DNA of 64,000 bases. Origin: Nannochloropsis oceanica. Lineage: Eukaryota; Sar; Eustigmatophyceae; Eustigmatales; Monodopsidaceae. Where the stretch lies: positions 62,001 to 126,000 of the forward strand of contig CP038129.1 in the NCBI GenBank assembly GCA_004519485.1, written 5' to 3'. The translations under genes and the position numbers were made by a program. The notes beneath the pieces were generated by a model that was given only the letters and a program-made list of their open reading frames with translations, was not told the DNA's origin and ran no database searches. This document shows positions 33,228-43,863 of the stretch, one piece after another. The stretch's first letter is position 1; each line of letters opens with the position of its first letter.

Positions 33228-34475
33228 ACTGCTTTTGGTATGCGTCATCTGCATAAAACGCACGTGTGACACACAGTGCGCAGAGCAAAGTTAAACAAAA
33301 AAATGTCGGCAGTGATACACGTGGGTAAAAGAAAGCATAATTATGCACACCGAAAAAGCACTTTAGGGGAAAAAAAGGATGGATGAGACTTTTAAGCAAT
33401 AGATATTGTCGTGAAAAGAGTAAAATTTCCGTTCATTGCGTTTTACATCTCTCCTTTTCGCTAATTTGCCTTTCACAGGAGCAGAGAGCTCTGCTCATCT
33501 TATTCTAATAAGACAATCTTTATCCGTCTGGACAAAACGGATTTATGAGAGCCAGCAGCAAAAAAAATATTGTACCAGAGAGCTGTAGGCAGAGAAGAAT
33601 TAGGAAAAGGAGAAGGTGCCACGCACGAGGGGAGGGTACTGGCAGCAAGAGCCAGCAACGCTTGAGCAATGCTCGATAAGATCCAAACGCGTCTATTCAG
33701 CATCGAAGTCGAGTCCCTCACGGCGACTGAGCCGCTGCCGTCTCAGGTTACATTAATCGTCAGCTCCATCAAGGCAATCGATGTAGACCCTGTCCACGTC
33801 GCAGGGCGAACAAGGATAAGTGGAGTGTCAAGGGCTACCTCAACGACCCTAATTGGTGGCCTTATGACTCTTTTGTGGTCCCGTTTTTGCAGTCAATCCA
33901 GACTGCGAAATCTTACTTCGATCGATGGTAACATGTTTTCCACACCGACACTGGATGTTGAGCAGAAATGTTTTGATATCGGTGGGCTTCTTGGAAGAGG
34001 CAACGAAACATTTGCCCCCTTTATGGAGATAAGAAAAAATTATGCCGGCTGCTGCTGGCCACGCGAACACTGTCAATATGCCCATAATAAGCTTACTGGT
34101 CACACAGAAAACGAAGTCATCACGTGAATCCAGCAAAGGACAAGAGAGCAAGAGCATGAGGTTAAAAAGAAGTGCTGAGAAGTGGGGAGACGTCGAGGGA
34201 GACGTTGCCTGCGTTCGCCTGCGTTCGATGCTCTTCGCCCTTTTCTTACACCAAGATGCACGTAGTTATTTACTCACTTTATCTTCGTCCCTCCAACGCC
34301 AACACAGCAACAAGAGAAGTCACAACAATAGGAGCGGCAAGCGGTTAGAAAAGTGAGTGGCGGCTCGACAGAGGTATAACCAAAGCTTGCATGAAAGGTC
34401 GACCGGACCGACACAAGAACACGCACACACACACGCAACAGAGCAGCAAAGCAGCAAAGTAGTCACACACACCAG
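33228..34475. other. Intergenic interval, no supported gene
   Basis: Moderate-GC sequence between the tandem ABCG and kinase genes. A 152-codon plus-strand open frame (33669-34127) has an ATG but no recognisable family and no splice context. From about 34370 the sequence becomes CACACA/AGCAGC-rich just before the kinase ATG. Confidence 0.4.
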
Positions 34476-37400
34476 ATGGTCACCTCCACTCCTAACGATC
34501 CTCCTTTGTCGTCATCACCACCTCCGCCCCCACGACTACCACGGGGAAGAAGCAGAAGCAGCAGCGGGAGCAGCAGGAGTCTAGCTGCAGCAGCAGCAGC
34601 GGCAGCGGGAGCATCAGCAGAAGCGACAGCCAGCATCCCTACTGCTCCTCTTGATCTAGATATTTCTACCAGTACAGCCTCCACCACTGTCCGCAGCATC
34701 AGCAATGGCAGTTCTACAGCCAGCCGCACCAGCAGCAGCCCCTTCACCCAACAGCCTCCCCACCACCTCTCTCTGTCACTCCCCCTCCTCCCTCCAAAGC
34801 CGCAGCAGCAAACACAACAACCAGGACATTACCAATCCCCCATCTCTGCCATCCTACATTATACCTCCCCGTCCTCCCCCTCCTCCCCTTCCCCCCCCCT
34901 CCCCCCCCCCTCCCCCTCTCTCCCGCCCTCCTCAAGCCAGCAAGCTAACAACGCGCTACTCCGGTTTTTCGGGCGTCGGAGGAGACAAGCCCCGGCTCCG
35001 TGTGAATTCGACGAAGGCGAAGGAGGACTTACCCTCCCAGTCACAGCTGTCGATGATGACCGGCAGCCGCAGCCGCGTCCGCAGAAGGACGGAAGAGGTG
35101 TAGGAGGGACGAGGGAGGACGGGAGGGAGGAGCAGGAGGAGGGAGGGGAGAGGGGGAGGTCTCGGTCGGCTTCCTTGTCTTCTCCCTTCTCTCTTCCATC
35201 CCCCTTCTCTCTTCCTCATCTGCAACAGCAGCCGCCACAGCAGCAGCAGGAGGAGGAGGAATTTTTCGACGAGGAAGGGAGAGAGGGAGGAAGGGAAGGA
35301 GGGAGAGAGGGTGGAACAACTACCTTCCCTTCCTTGATCTCCTCGCTGAGCAATGATGCCGTTGAGGCCTCTCATCCCACACTTCCTTCCGAGGGAGGGC
35401 AGGAGACAGGAAGGGGTCGAGGGTACTCCCTTCCTTCCTCTTCCACGACCGCTTTCTTGACAGGAGGAGGGAGCGTGGGAGGAAGAGAGGAAGGGCAGGG
35501 CATGACGAAGGAACGGAGAGTGACCCTAGGCTCGTCTCCATTACCGGAGGAGTTGGAGACGGGGAGGATTGGGGTCTTTCCCTCCTCTTCTGCTGCCGTG
35601 TCTCCCTGCAGCTCCTCCCATGGGCGACCCTTCCCCCCCTCCTCCCCTTCCTCCCGGGTCTCCCTCAGTCCATCTTCCCTCCCTTCCCCTTCCCCCTTCC
35701 CCTCCTCTTCCTCGCCTGGCGAGAAAGAGAGCGGTACCGCCGTAGCTGCAGTAGGAGCGGCCCTTCCCCCTTCCCCTTTCCTCCCCCATGGTGCACCTCT
35801 TCCTCTTCGTCCTGAGGGACCCGAGGGAGAGGGAGAGGGGGATGACGAGGAAGGGAGGGAGGAAGAGGCGCCACAGCCTGTGCGATTGAGTGAGATACCG
35901 CCTGTGCTTTATGGAGAGGGAAGGAATGGGGGATGGGAGGGGGGAGAGACTGCCTCTCTTCTTCCTCAGTACAGACTCCCGGAGGAGGAGGAGGAGGGAG
36001 AGGAGGAGGAAGGGAGGGAGGAAAGAGAGGAGGAAGCGAGTCTTGACTTTCACGACGTGGAAGAGGTGGAAGGAGAAGGAGAAAAGGCTGGCTGGGAGGG
36101 ACGGGAGGAGGGAGGAAGGGAGGGAGGGTGTGGTAATCCGAAATGTGCGGAGGAGAAAGAGCATTTGAGGAATGTAGTGAGGAAGTTGAGGAGGGAAGTC
36201 GAGGCAGGGAAGGAGGAAGGGAGGGAGCGACAGGCGGAGATATTGGACCTAAGACAGCAAGTTGCCATGCTTTCCGGGTTTGGGGGAGGATGGGCGAGAG
36301 GGAGGGAGGGAGGGAGGGAAGGAGGAACCTACGCAGGGGAGTATGATGTGGTGGCGAAGGAGACTGTCGGTGCCGCTGTGGCTGCTGTTGCTGTCGCTGC
36401 TGCTGCTACTGCTGCTGCCAATACTGCTACTGCCTCCTCGAAGAACGGAGGACGTGGAGGAGAAGGGAGGGAGGGAGGACGAGCTAACGGGCACCACCCT
36501 TCGGCCTCCTCCTCCTCCTCTTCCCTCGTGCCCTCCACCTACACCTCCTATCTACGCCCTTCCTCCTCCCGTCCTGCAGCTTTTCCTCCTCCTCCTCTTC
36601 CCCCCCTTCCTCCCCCCCAACAAGGGCTGCGCGTCGATCCTTCCCTCCCCATCATCCAGGAAAACGAGATCACGATCGAAAAGATCGTGGGTGTGGGGTC
36701 CTTCGGGAGGGTATGGAAAGGGACGTACCGGCACCGACCCGTAGCGATCAAATGCTTCTACTACCCATCCGGGGCACGGGGAGGAGGAGGAGGAGGGGGA
36801 GGAGAGATGGATGTGGTCAAGGAGATCAATTTAATGGCACGGGTGAACGGACGGCCTCACGTTTTGGCGTTGGAGGGTGTCTACCTCTCCTCGGGGGGAG
36901 AAGGAGAAGGAGGAGGGCGAGAGGGAGGGCAGGAGGCGCAGGTGGCTTTGGTGATGCCTTACATGTGTAACGGCTCACTGCATGATATTCTGATCAATCC
37001 TAACAGCCCGCACTACCGGGACTCGACCTCCTCAAAGGCGGTGCGTAAGCCCCTCCCTCCCTTTCTCCCTCCTTCCTTTCTCCCCCTCCATTCTTTTTTT
37101 GGAGACACCTACTCTTAGTCAAAAAATTTGAAGCAGTTCATTAAATATACCATCACCGAAAAAGGGTTGTATCTCCGCCCATACGTCCCCCCCTCCCTTT
37201 CCTACCTCCCTCCCTCCCTCCCTCCCTCCCTCCCTCAGGCCTCCCTGAAGATGACCGTGAGCATGAACCTCCTCGTCAAATGGGCCATGCAAACGGCCGA
37301 GGGCATCAAGCACCTGCACAAGGCCGGAGTCATACACAGGTACTGCCCCTCCCTCCTTTCTTTCATCCCCTTCCTCTCGCTTGTCTCTGCCCGCCTCCCG

Positions 37401-40400
37401 TCCTGAAGTCCCTATCCTCCATAGATACTTCCCAACAGTTTTTACTTTCTCCAGACCACGACTACGACGACTAATAGTGATCGCTTGATGGAGATCATGC
37501 ACGACTAGGATCAATCGCGTGACTATCGACGACTATTACAACAGGCAGTCGTTCAGGCCATTTTGGCAGAATAATCGTCCAACGTGTGCTTGGAGGCAGA
37601 ATGACCCACCCTTACCGCCCGCTCTCCCACCCTCCCTCCCTCACTCCCTCCCTCCCTCCCTCAGGGATTTGGCCTGCCGTAATCTCCTGGTGGACAGCGA
37701 GTTGAACGTTTTCGTCTCCGACTTCGGTTTCGCCCGTGCCAAGGGCATCAGCAATACGCGGGAGGGAGGGACGAACGGAGGGGCGCTGCTTCCCCTGCTG
37801 GAAGAGGAAGAACAGGAGCAGGTTTGGAAGGAGGGAGGGAGGGGGGGAGGGAGGGAGGGAAGGAGGGAGATTGCTGGTGGTACTCTTTGTCGGTCGAAAT
37901 GGGAAATAGACGACCTTGCCCGTCCTACCTCCCTTGTCCCCCCCTTCTCTCTTCTCTCCTCTCTCCCCCTTCCCTTTGACGTCTGCCGCAACAGTATCAC
38001 TTGAAATGACCGCTACCCACTCCCCTCCCTCCCTTCCTTCCTCCCTCCCTCCCTCCCTCCCTCCCTCCCTCCCTCCCTTCCAGCACCAGCAGCAGCAGCA
38101 GCATAACTCCACCCTCACGAAAATTGGCCCCTTGAAGTGGGAGGCTCCCGAATCTCTTCAACACAAGGAATACTCCGAAAAGACCGACGCCTATTCCTAC
38201 GCCGTCTGCCTCTACGAGATGCTGGCCCAGGTATGGGTGCATACAACGGCCCTCCCGCCCCTTCTCTCTCCCTTCCTCCTTCCCTCCCTTTCCACGTGCA
38301 CCATTTGGGGTCCAATTTACCAAGCCTGACACATCGAGTCCTGTATCTCTCGCCCTCCCTCCCTCCCATCCTCCCTCCCCAGTCCGAGCCCTGGGCCAAA
38401 GTAACGCACGCTCAGGTCGCATTCAACGTCCTGAGCGGGAAACGGCTGAAAATTCCGATAAACACCGATCCGATCCTTGCCCTGATTATGATGGGCTGTT
38501 GGGAGGGAGATCCGAAGCGACGACCGAACTTCGAGTTCATCCATAGGAGGCTCCGCGAGCGTTTTGTGGTGCTCCAGAATGAGGTGAGGGATAACGCATT
38601 TTGACGTGTGTGTCTTCTTTATGTAGTGGGCTTTATTTTGGTCGTTTGGTTGTCTGTTTGTTTGTCTAGGCATGTGACAAATCTAATCCATGCCTTGATG
38701 GTTTCATCTAATTCATGAATTAATTCCTTCATGGTTTCACATTCATTTATTCATTAAGGAAAATAGGCGACCGCGAAGTCAATCTCCTCTTTTGCAGCGG
38801 TGCTTTATTTCTTTCTCACATGCCTCACACACACCCCACCCATTTAGGAGAGGGAGATCGGGGAGGAGAAGGGCCTGGTAGTCATGATGCGGCAAGGGAC
38901 GACATTTTACAAACTACCCTACCTCAAGGGGAAGCCACACAAGCGCCAATTTAAGGTGAGGAGAAGGAGGAAGAGGGAGGGAGAGAGGGAGGGAGAGTGG
39001 GGGGGAGGGAGGGTGAACCATTGCTGTGGGACAAGTCTGTCAAACCCTAATCAACCCAATCAAAAACCCAATCAAACCCCCCATCAAACGTAATCAAACT
39101 TTACCCAACCAACCAGGTCTCGGAGGACCTTCGTCGACTCAAGTGGTGCTTCCTCCCCACCCGCAACTTCATGCAACGGGCTCGAGACCCCGTCCGTCCA
39201 GCCACGAAGCAAGTCTTCCTCACCGAGGTCCAAGACATTCGTGTGGGGATGCGCACGGCGAACTTTAAACGGCTCGAATCGACTTTTTTCGGCCCGTCCC
39301 TCCTACCCTCCTCCTCATCCTCGTCCTCCCCCTCTTCCTCCTTCTTTCAGCCGAACGAGATGAACAAGGGAGAAGATAAATTTCGGGGGAGGCAGGCGAC
39401 GGCCTTTTCCATCATCACACAAGAGAGGACGATCGACGTCTTGTGCCCTTCCCCTGACGTCATGGACTGCTGGGTCACCGGCCTGAGGTTCCTCGTCGAC
39501 CGCCTTCGCCCCCCTCCTCCCTCCCTCTCTCCCATCGTGGAGAAACGGGCAGTTTTGGCGCGACTGAGACGAGGCGGCTTTCTGTTGAAATTCGGTCAAA
39601 TTGGACGGCCTCACGAACGGTACGTATCTCCTGACTAGGGCTCGTCTTACCTCGTCTTTCTTCCCTTCCACCCTCCCTCCCTTCGTCCTTTCCTTCCTTT
39701 CCTTTCTTCCTCTCTCTTCTTCCTTCACCTCCCTCCCTTTGTCCTTCCTTCCTTCCCTCCTCCCTCCCCCCTCCCTCCCTCAGCTACTTTCGCCTGGCCT
39801 CCAACATGAAGCAGCTCCTGTGGACGGGCGGGGAAATTCCCGGCAAAGGGGTCCACAAAAGTGTCGACCTCACCCAAATCGTCAGCGTGCGTTTGTTTCG
39901 TCACGCCACTCCAGGGGTCGCGGCCGTGACTCCCTCCCTCAATATCCTGTCGAAGGGAGTCGACGACTACCAATTTGGCTTCTCGCTCTTGCTCGCTGGG
40001 GAGGGAGGGGGAGGGAGGGAGGGAGGGCGGGAGGGCGGGGGGGGCTCGGGACGAGGCTTGGGGTTGTCTAACAGCTTGGGCAGTGGCCAGGCAGGGAGGG
40101 AGGGGGGGGGGGAAGGAGGAAATATGAATTTGTTCTTGTCAGGGGCCGGAGGAGGAGGAGGAGGTGGAGGAGGAGGAGAGGGAAATATCAACAGGGGGGA
40201 GAGTAAGCTGAATTTAAATAAGATCATGAATCAGGCGAGTAAGAAGGAGAAGGGGATTGCGGACATTAACCTGGTGGCTCCTAACGCCGGAGCGTACCTA
40301 TTGTGGACCCGGGGGATCGAGATGGTAGTGAGACACTTCCAGGCCGGGGACGAAGAGGGGGAGGAAGATGACGGAGAAGGAGCAGGGGGGCTGGGTGGGC

Positions 40401-40543
40401 AGAAGGAGGGAGGGGGGAAGGGAGGGCAGGAGGGAGGGTGTGTGGATGGGGCGGGGGTGTATGATGGACGGGGAGATTATTTGGCGTTTCGGAGCGGGAA
40501 GGAGGGGGAAGGAAGGGAGAAAGGAAGGGAGGGGGGTAATGCC

Positions 40544-40574
<31 letters not shown>

Positions 40575-40780
40575 AGAAGAAGAAGGAGGAGGAGGAGCAT
40601 GAGCATAAGGCAATAGCTCTCACTCCAGTCTTGCCTCGTCCACCCCCTGCTTCCCATCCTTCCTTGGTGTCTTTTGGCCCCTCATCCTCCCCCCCCTCCT
40701 CCCTCTTATCCTCATCCTCCCTCTCCTCCTCGCACTCCCACCCTTTTCCCTTGACATCCCTCTTGGTATCGCATCAGCAT

Positions 40781-40845
<65 letters not shown>

Positions 40846-41482
40846 CGACAAACATCTCTCTCATCATCATCATCAGCAGCAGCAGCAGCACGGCGATGGC
40901 AGGGTGGTACGGTCTGATGAAAAAGAGGGAGGGAGGGAGAGAAGGAGGGAGGATGAGGAGGAGGGAGGGGCTGTGACCCTCCAGACTGTGGATACCATGA
41001 AACGTTCGTTGGGGATGGATCCGGACGAAAGAGCGATCAAGGACGCGGGGGAGGAGATGGTGGAGAGGGGGGAGAGAAAAGATGGATGGGAGAAGGAGAA
41101 GGAGGGAAGGAATGAGACAGCAGGATTGCCAGGAACACCAGGAGCAACAGTAGGAGGAGATGCACCTGTCTCCGCTTCAGACGTTCTGTCTCATTCATTC
41201 TCTTCTGATGTCCTGAGTGTAACGAAGAAAATAGGAGAGGGAGAGGAGGAAAGGAAGGAGAAGTCGAAACCGTTGCTGCCCCCGGTGAAAGAGATGGAAG
41301 AAAACCGTCCCTTGAATGGGGGGGTAGAGGGGAGGCAGGGACAATGCGAAGAAAGAGAAGGAGGAAGAGGAGGAGGAGGAGGGGGCGGGGACGAAGGAGG
41401 GGAGGGTTGCGAGGGGGTTCTGGATGATGTGTATACGGACGCGTCGTCCTACCTCCAGTTTTTGCATGAGGACAAGAATTAG
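34476..41482 (+). CDS. Tyrosine-kinase-like (TKL) protein kinase with tandem PH domains
   Basis: Eight exons: 34476-37040, 37239-37339, 37665-37821, 38084-38230, 38383-38583, 38848-38955, 39117-39619, 39784-41482 (1826 residues, phases close). The first ~730 residues are low complexity (Pro, Ser, Gly, Glu) with an acidic, possibly coiled stretch. The kinase follows: GVGSFGRVWKG, VAIKCF, VIHRDLACRNLLVD, DFGFARAKG, GPLKWEAPESL, DAYSYAVCLYEML and a CWEGDPKRRPNFEFI ending. Catalytic residues are all present; HRDLACRN and GPLKW resemble tyrosine kinases and TKLs more than Ser/Thr kinases. After it come two PH-like folds: TTFYKLPYLKGKPHKRQFK...SEDLRRLKWCF, then GGFLLKFGQIGRPHERYFRLA...AYLLWTRGIEMVVRHF, suggesting lipid-dependent membrane recruitment. 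The C-terminus has Gln runs coded by CAG (about 40542 and 40780) and His/Gln runs. An alternative is that the kinase ends at 38604 (VRDNAF stop), making the PH part a separate gene; the splice GAG|GTGAGG with a closing phase favours fusion. Confidence 0.8.
40542..40893 (+). repeat. CAG microsatellites coding for polyglutamine
   Basis: Two CAG runs (about 40542-40569 and 40780-40843) and a shorter one near 40876 lie in the last exon of the TKL kinase gene. They give Gln tracts of about 9, 21 and 5 residues, the middle one nearly pure and so likely length-variable. Confidence 0.8.
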
Positions 41483-42240
41483 AGATATAGGGAGGAACTG
41501 ATTTCGATGGACGGTCAGAGAGATAGCTTTCAGTCACGGGTAGAAATAGAGAAATAGGAAGGGTGGCAGGGAAAGAAGGCGTGAAGGTCGCTGCCCTAGA
41601 GACAGAGGGAGAGCGTGCGTGTCTCCTTTGCGGATGCGTAGGTGAAGACCTTCTCTAAGCCCAACGGCTCTTTGACGAAAGATGGATCCGATTAGAATGT
41701 AGGAAACCCTCTTGTAAAAGAGAGAGGGAAATAATCAAAAATAGAAAGAGTAAATCAACTGATGGAGAGGGATAAGAAAGGTGTATTTCTCGCTGAAATG
41801 AAGCAAATAAACTCACAGTAAGGGAAAGGGGACCGACAACTTCTTGTCTTCCAGCCCTCCTCCCACCTCCAAAAAGATTGTATATCAATAAGCGTAAGAG
41901 AAAAGAAGACGAAAGGTAAGGAAATATCACGATCAAATGCACGAAGAGACTAAAATATTTTGATTTTGATGTTGCCGGTATGTGTGGGCGCGTAAATAAG
42001 ATGACTGTGGAGAGGAGACCTTGCTCACGCTACTTGTTCGCCCTTGATTGTCACCTTGCTTGCTTGACAATGGAATTATTCCCAAAATGTAGAGGATCTT
42101 GCTTGTATCGTCCTCTTTCTACAGTTGTAGGGGTTGTTCGTTTTTTCCCGAAGCCGGCCTGGCGTCACTTGCTCCTTGGGCTCTCTTCCTCAAACCCCAC
42201 CATCATTCATGTACGTAGCCATGACTTCTTTTTCTCACAC
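41483..42240. other. Intergenic interval
   Basis: Lower-GC sequence between tandem genes with GAGAG/AAATAG-type stretches. An open frame continues upstream of the next gene's ATG (from 41980), but its content (Cys/Leu-rich) does not look like protein. Nothing else is seen. Confidence 0.4.
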
Positions 42241-43389
42241 ATGGTTAATAAAACAGACAGGAAGTATACGATGCCCTCGGGCATAGAGGCATGTACGGCG
42301 CCCGCGGACATAGAGACGCGACTCCGGGCCTTAATCAAAAAAGCACTTGAGGAAGAAAAGAGCCGTATGGACAACGACGACAACGACGACGCCGATGAGA
42401 AGCAAGACAACACCACCAATCACGAGAAGAGCAGCACCAACGGTAGTAGTAAAGGACAAAGTCTCTCTGTCCGTCGTCTGGCCACGGCCCTTCACAAGGC
42501 CGAAGCTCAGTTGCGGACCGCCATCCTCATGCAGCAGCGTCAGTCCACCACCAGCACCGCCTCTACAACCCACGACGATGACAACTTCGAAGTGGAAGCA
42601 GAAGAAGCCCAAACTCAACTCCTCGCCGCCCTGGACCGCGCCCTCCACCCCTATCAGACATCCCTACGTCACTCTCTCTCCTCAATCTACCACGCCGACT
42701 CCCGCCTCTCCCTCTCCCTCAAGCAAGCCCAGAGCCACCTTGCCTCCTCTTCCCACGCTCAACAACGGCCGATTAATATCCTAGAAGCTCTACGGCTCGC
42801 ACATCGTTTCCGTGTCGTGTCATCAGCACCGCCTGGGTGGGAAGGGGGAGGGCGGGAGGGAGGTATATTTAATTTCTTGCCCCGTCACCCCTACATGCCT
42901 GGAAGCGAGTGCTTGGTAGCCTCGTTGCTCAGGAAAGAACACGTCCGGAACCAGAAGGAGGTTCGAAAGAGGAAAAAGAGAATGCGAGAAGCAGAAAGGA
43001 AAGGGAAGGCGGGAGGGAAGGAGGCGGATGCGATGGACATTGTCAGACAGCTCTCAGAGAGTGGCTCGCTTGGTGCCCCGCCCCCCGGCTGGCAACCTGG
43101 GCAGGAGCTGGCGTTGAACGATGAGGTGCTGCAGAAATTGAGGAAACAGCAGCAGCAGCAGCAGTTGGAGGAAATGGAAAGGGACAAGGTGAAAGAGCCA
43201 GTTTTGGGAAAGTCGGATGGTACTGCGGCTGCAGAAGGGGGAGGAGGAGGAGGAGGAGGAGGAGGAGGAGGAGAGAGAGGAGGAGAAGGGATTGGAGGAA
43301 GGGCTGCGCAGGCGAAGCCGAAGAAGCAGACCTTTATGGATTCGTCATCGGAAGAGGAGGAAGGGGACGAGGATGAGGGAGAGGAGTAG
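42241..43389 (+). CDS. MED4: Probable Mediator complex subunit 4
   Basis: Single exon, 382 residues from the ATG at 42241; MPSGIEAC at 42271 is an alternative start. MED4 belongs to the Mediator middle module that links transcription factors to RNA polymerase II. The first ~180 residues are helical and charged, with heptad-like Leu/Ala spacing (LATALHKAEAQLRTAIL, AQTQLLAALDRALHPYQTSL). Then comes ILEALRLAHRFRVVSSAPPGW, resembling the AHRIS.TxSAPP motif of MED4, and FLPRHPYMPGSECLVASLL. The tail has Gln and Gly runs and ends in an acidic Ser/Glu stretch. Identification rests on one short motif plus overall architecture; it could be another coiled-coil nuclear protein. Confidence 0.5.
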   Translation: MVNKTDRKYTMPSGIEACTAPADIETRLRALIKKALEEEKSRMDNDDNDDADEKQDNTTNHEKSSTNGSSKGQSLSVRRLATALHKAEAQLRTAILMQQRQSTTSTASTTHDDDNFEVEAEEAQTQLLAALDRALHPYQTSLRHSLSSIYHADSRLSLSLKQAQSHLASSSHAQQRPINILEALRLAHRFRVVSSAPPGWEGGGREGGIFNFLPRHPYMPGSECLVASLLRKEHVRNQKEVRKRKKRMREAERKGKAGGKEADAMDIVRQLSESGSLGAPPPGWQPGQELALNDEVLQKLRKQQQQQQLEEMERDKVKEPVLGKSDGTAAAEGGGGGGGGGGGGERGGEGIGGRAAQAKPKKQTFMDSSSEEEEGDEDEGEE

Positions 43390-43863
43390 GAGTAGGGAAT
43401 CATGAGCCATTCTCACCGCAAAGACGTTTACTTTCTCTGAGATTTTCAGAAATTTCGTTACCATTGTGCAGTTACTTTCCGTTGGACTTAACGTATCTTT
43501 CTATTTTGTATATCGAGCCACTTTCAAATCGCGTTAATTGGAATTGATTTGTGGTGCTTTTGCCTGTGTCGCGAACGGCCTCATGCCGGGTGTGTTTATT
43601 CCCACCATCTACTCATATACATTTAGTAAAGCCTCTCTCCCTCCCTCCTTCCCTCCTTCCCTACACTTCATCCCCTTTTCCCAAGCCATCACTCATTCCT
43701 ACAGGTGCTTTCAACCGTTGATTGAAACATACCAACCGCCGCGCGCTTCCTTCCTCCTTCCATCCCTCACCCCCCCACACTCCTCCCTATCTTTCCTTCT
43801 CATTTATTCCACCATCTACCACGACGAGACACAATCACCATCACACCTCTCTCTCCTCACTAC
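43390..43863. other. Convergent 3' intergenic region
   Basis: Lies between the stop codons of the MED4-like gene (plus) and the phytyl-ester-synthase-like gene (minus). It is AT-richer near 43430-43560 and pyrimidine-rich after 43640. No gene is seen. Confidence 0.4.

Noticed and set aside
33669-34127. 152-codon open frame between ABCG and kinase genes
   Set aside because: Has an ATG but no family resemblance and no supporting context; kept only as a remark.
38584-38847. Possible end of the kinase gene at 38604 followed by a separate PH-domain gene
   Set aside because: A GAG|GTGAGG donor and a TTTAG acceptor close the phase and lead straight into PH-like sequence with no ATG of its own, so fusion is preferred; noted as an alternative.
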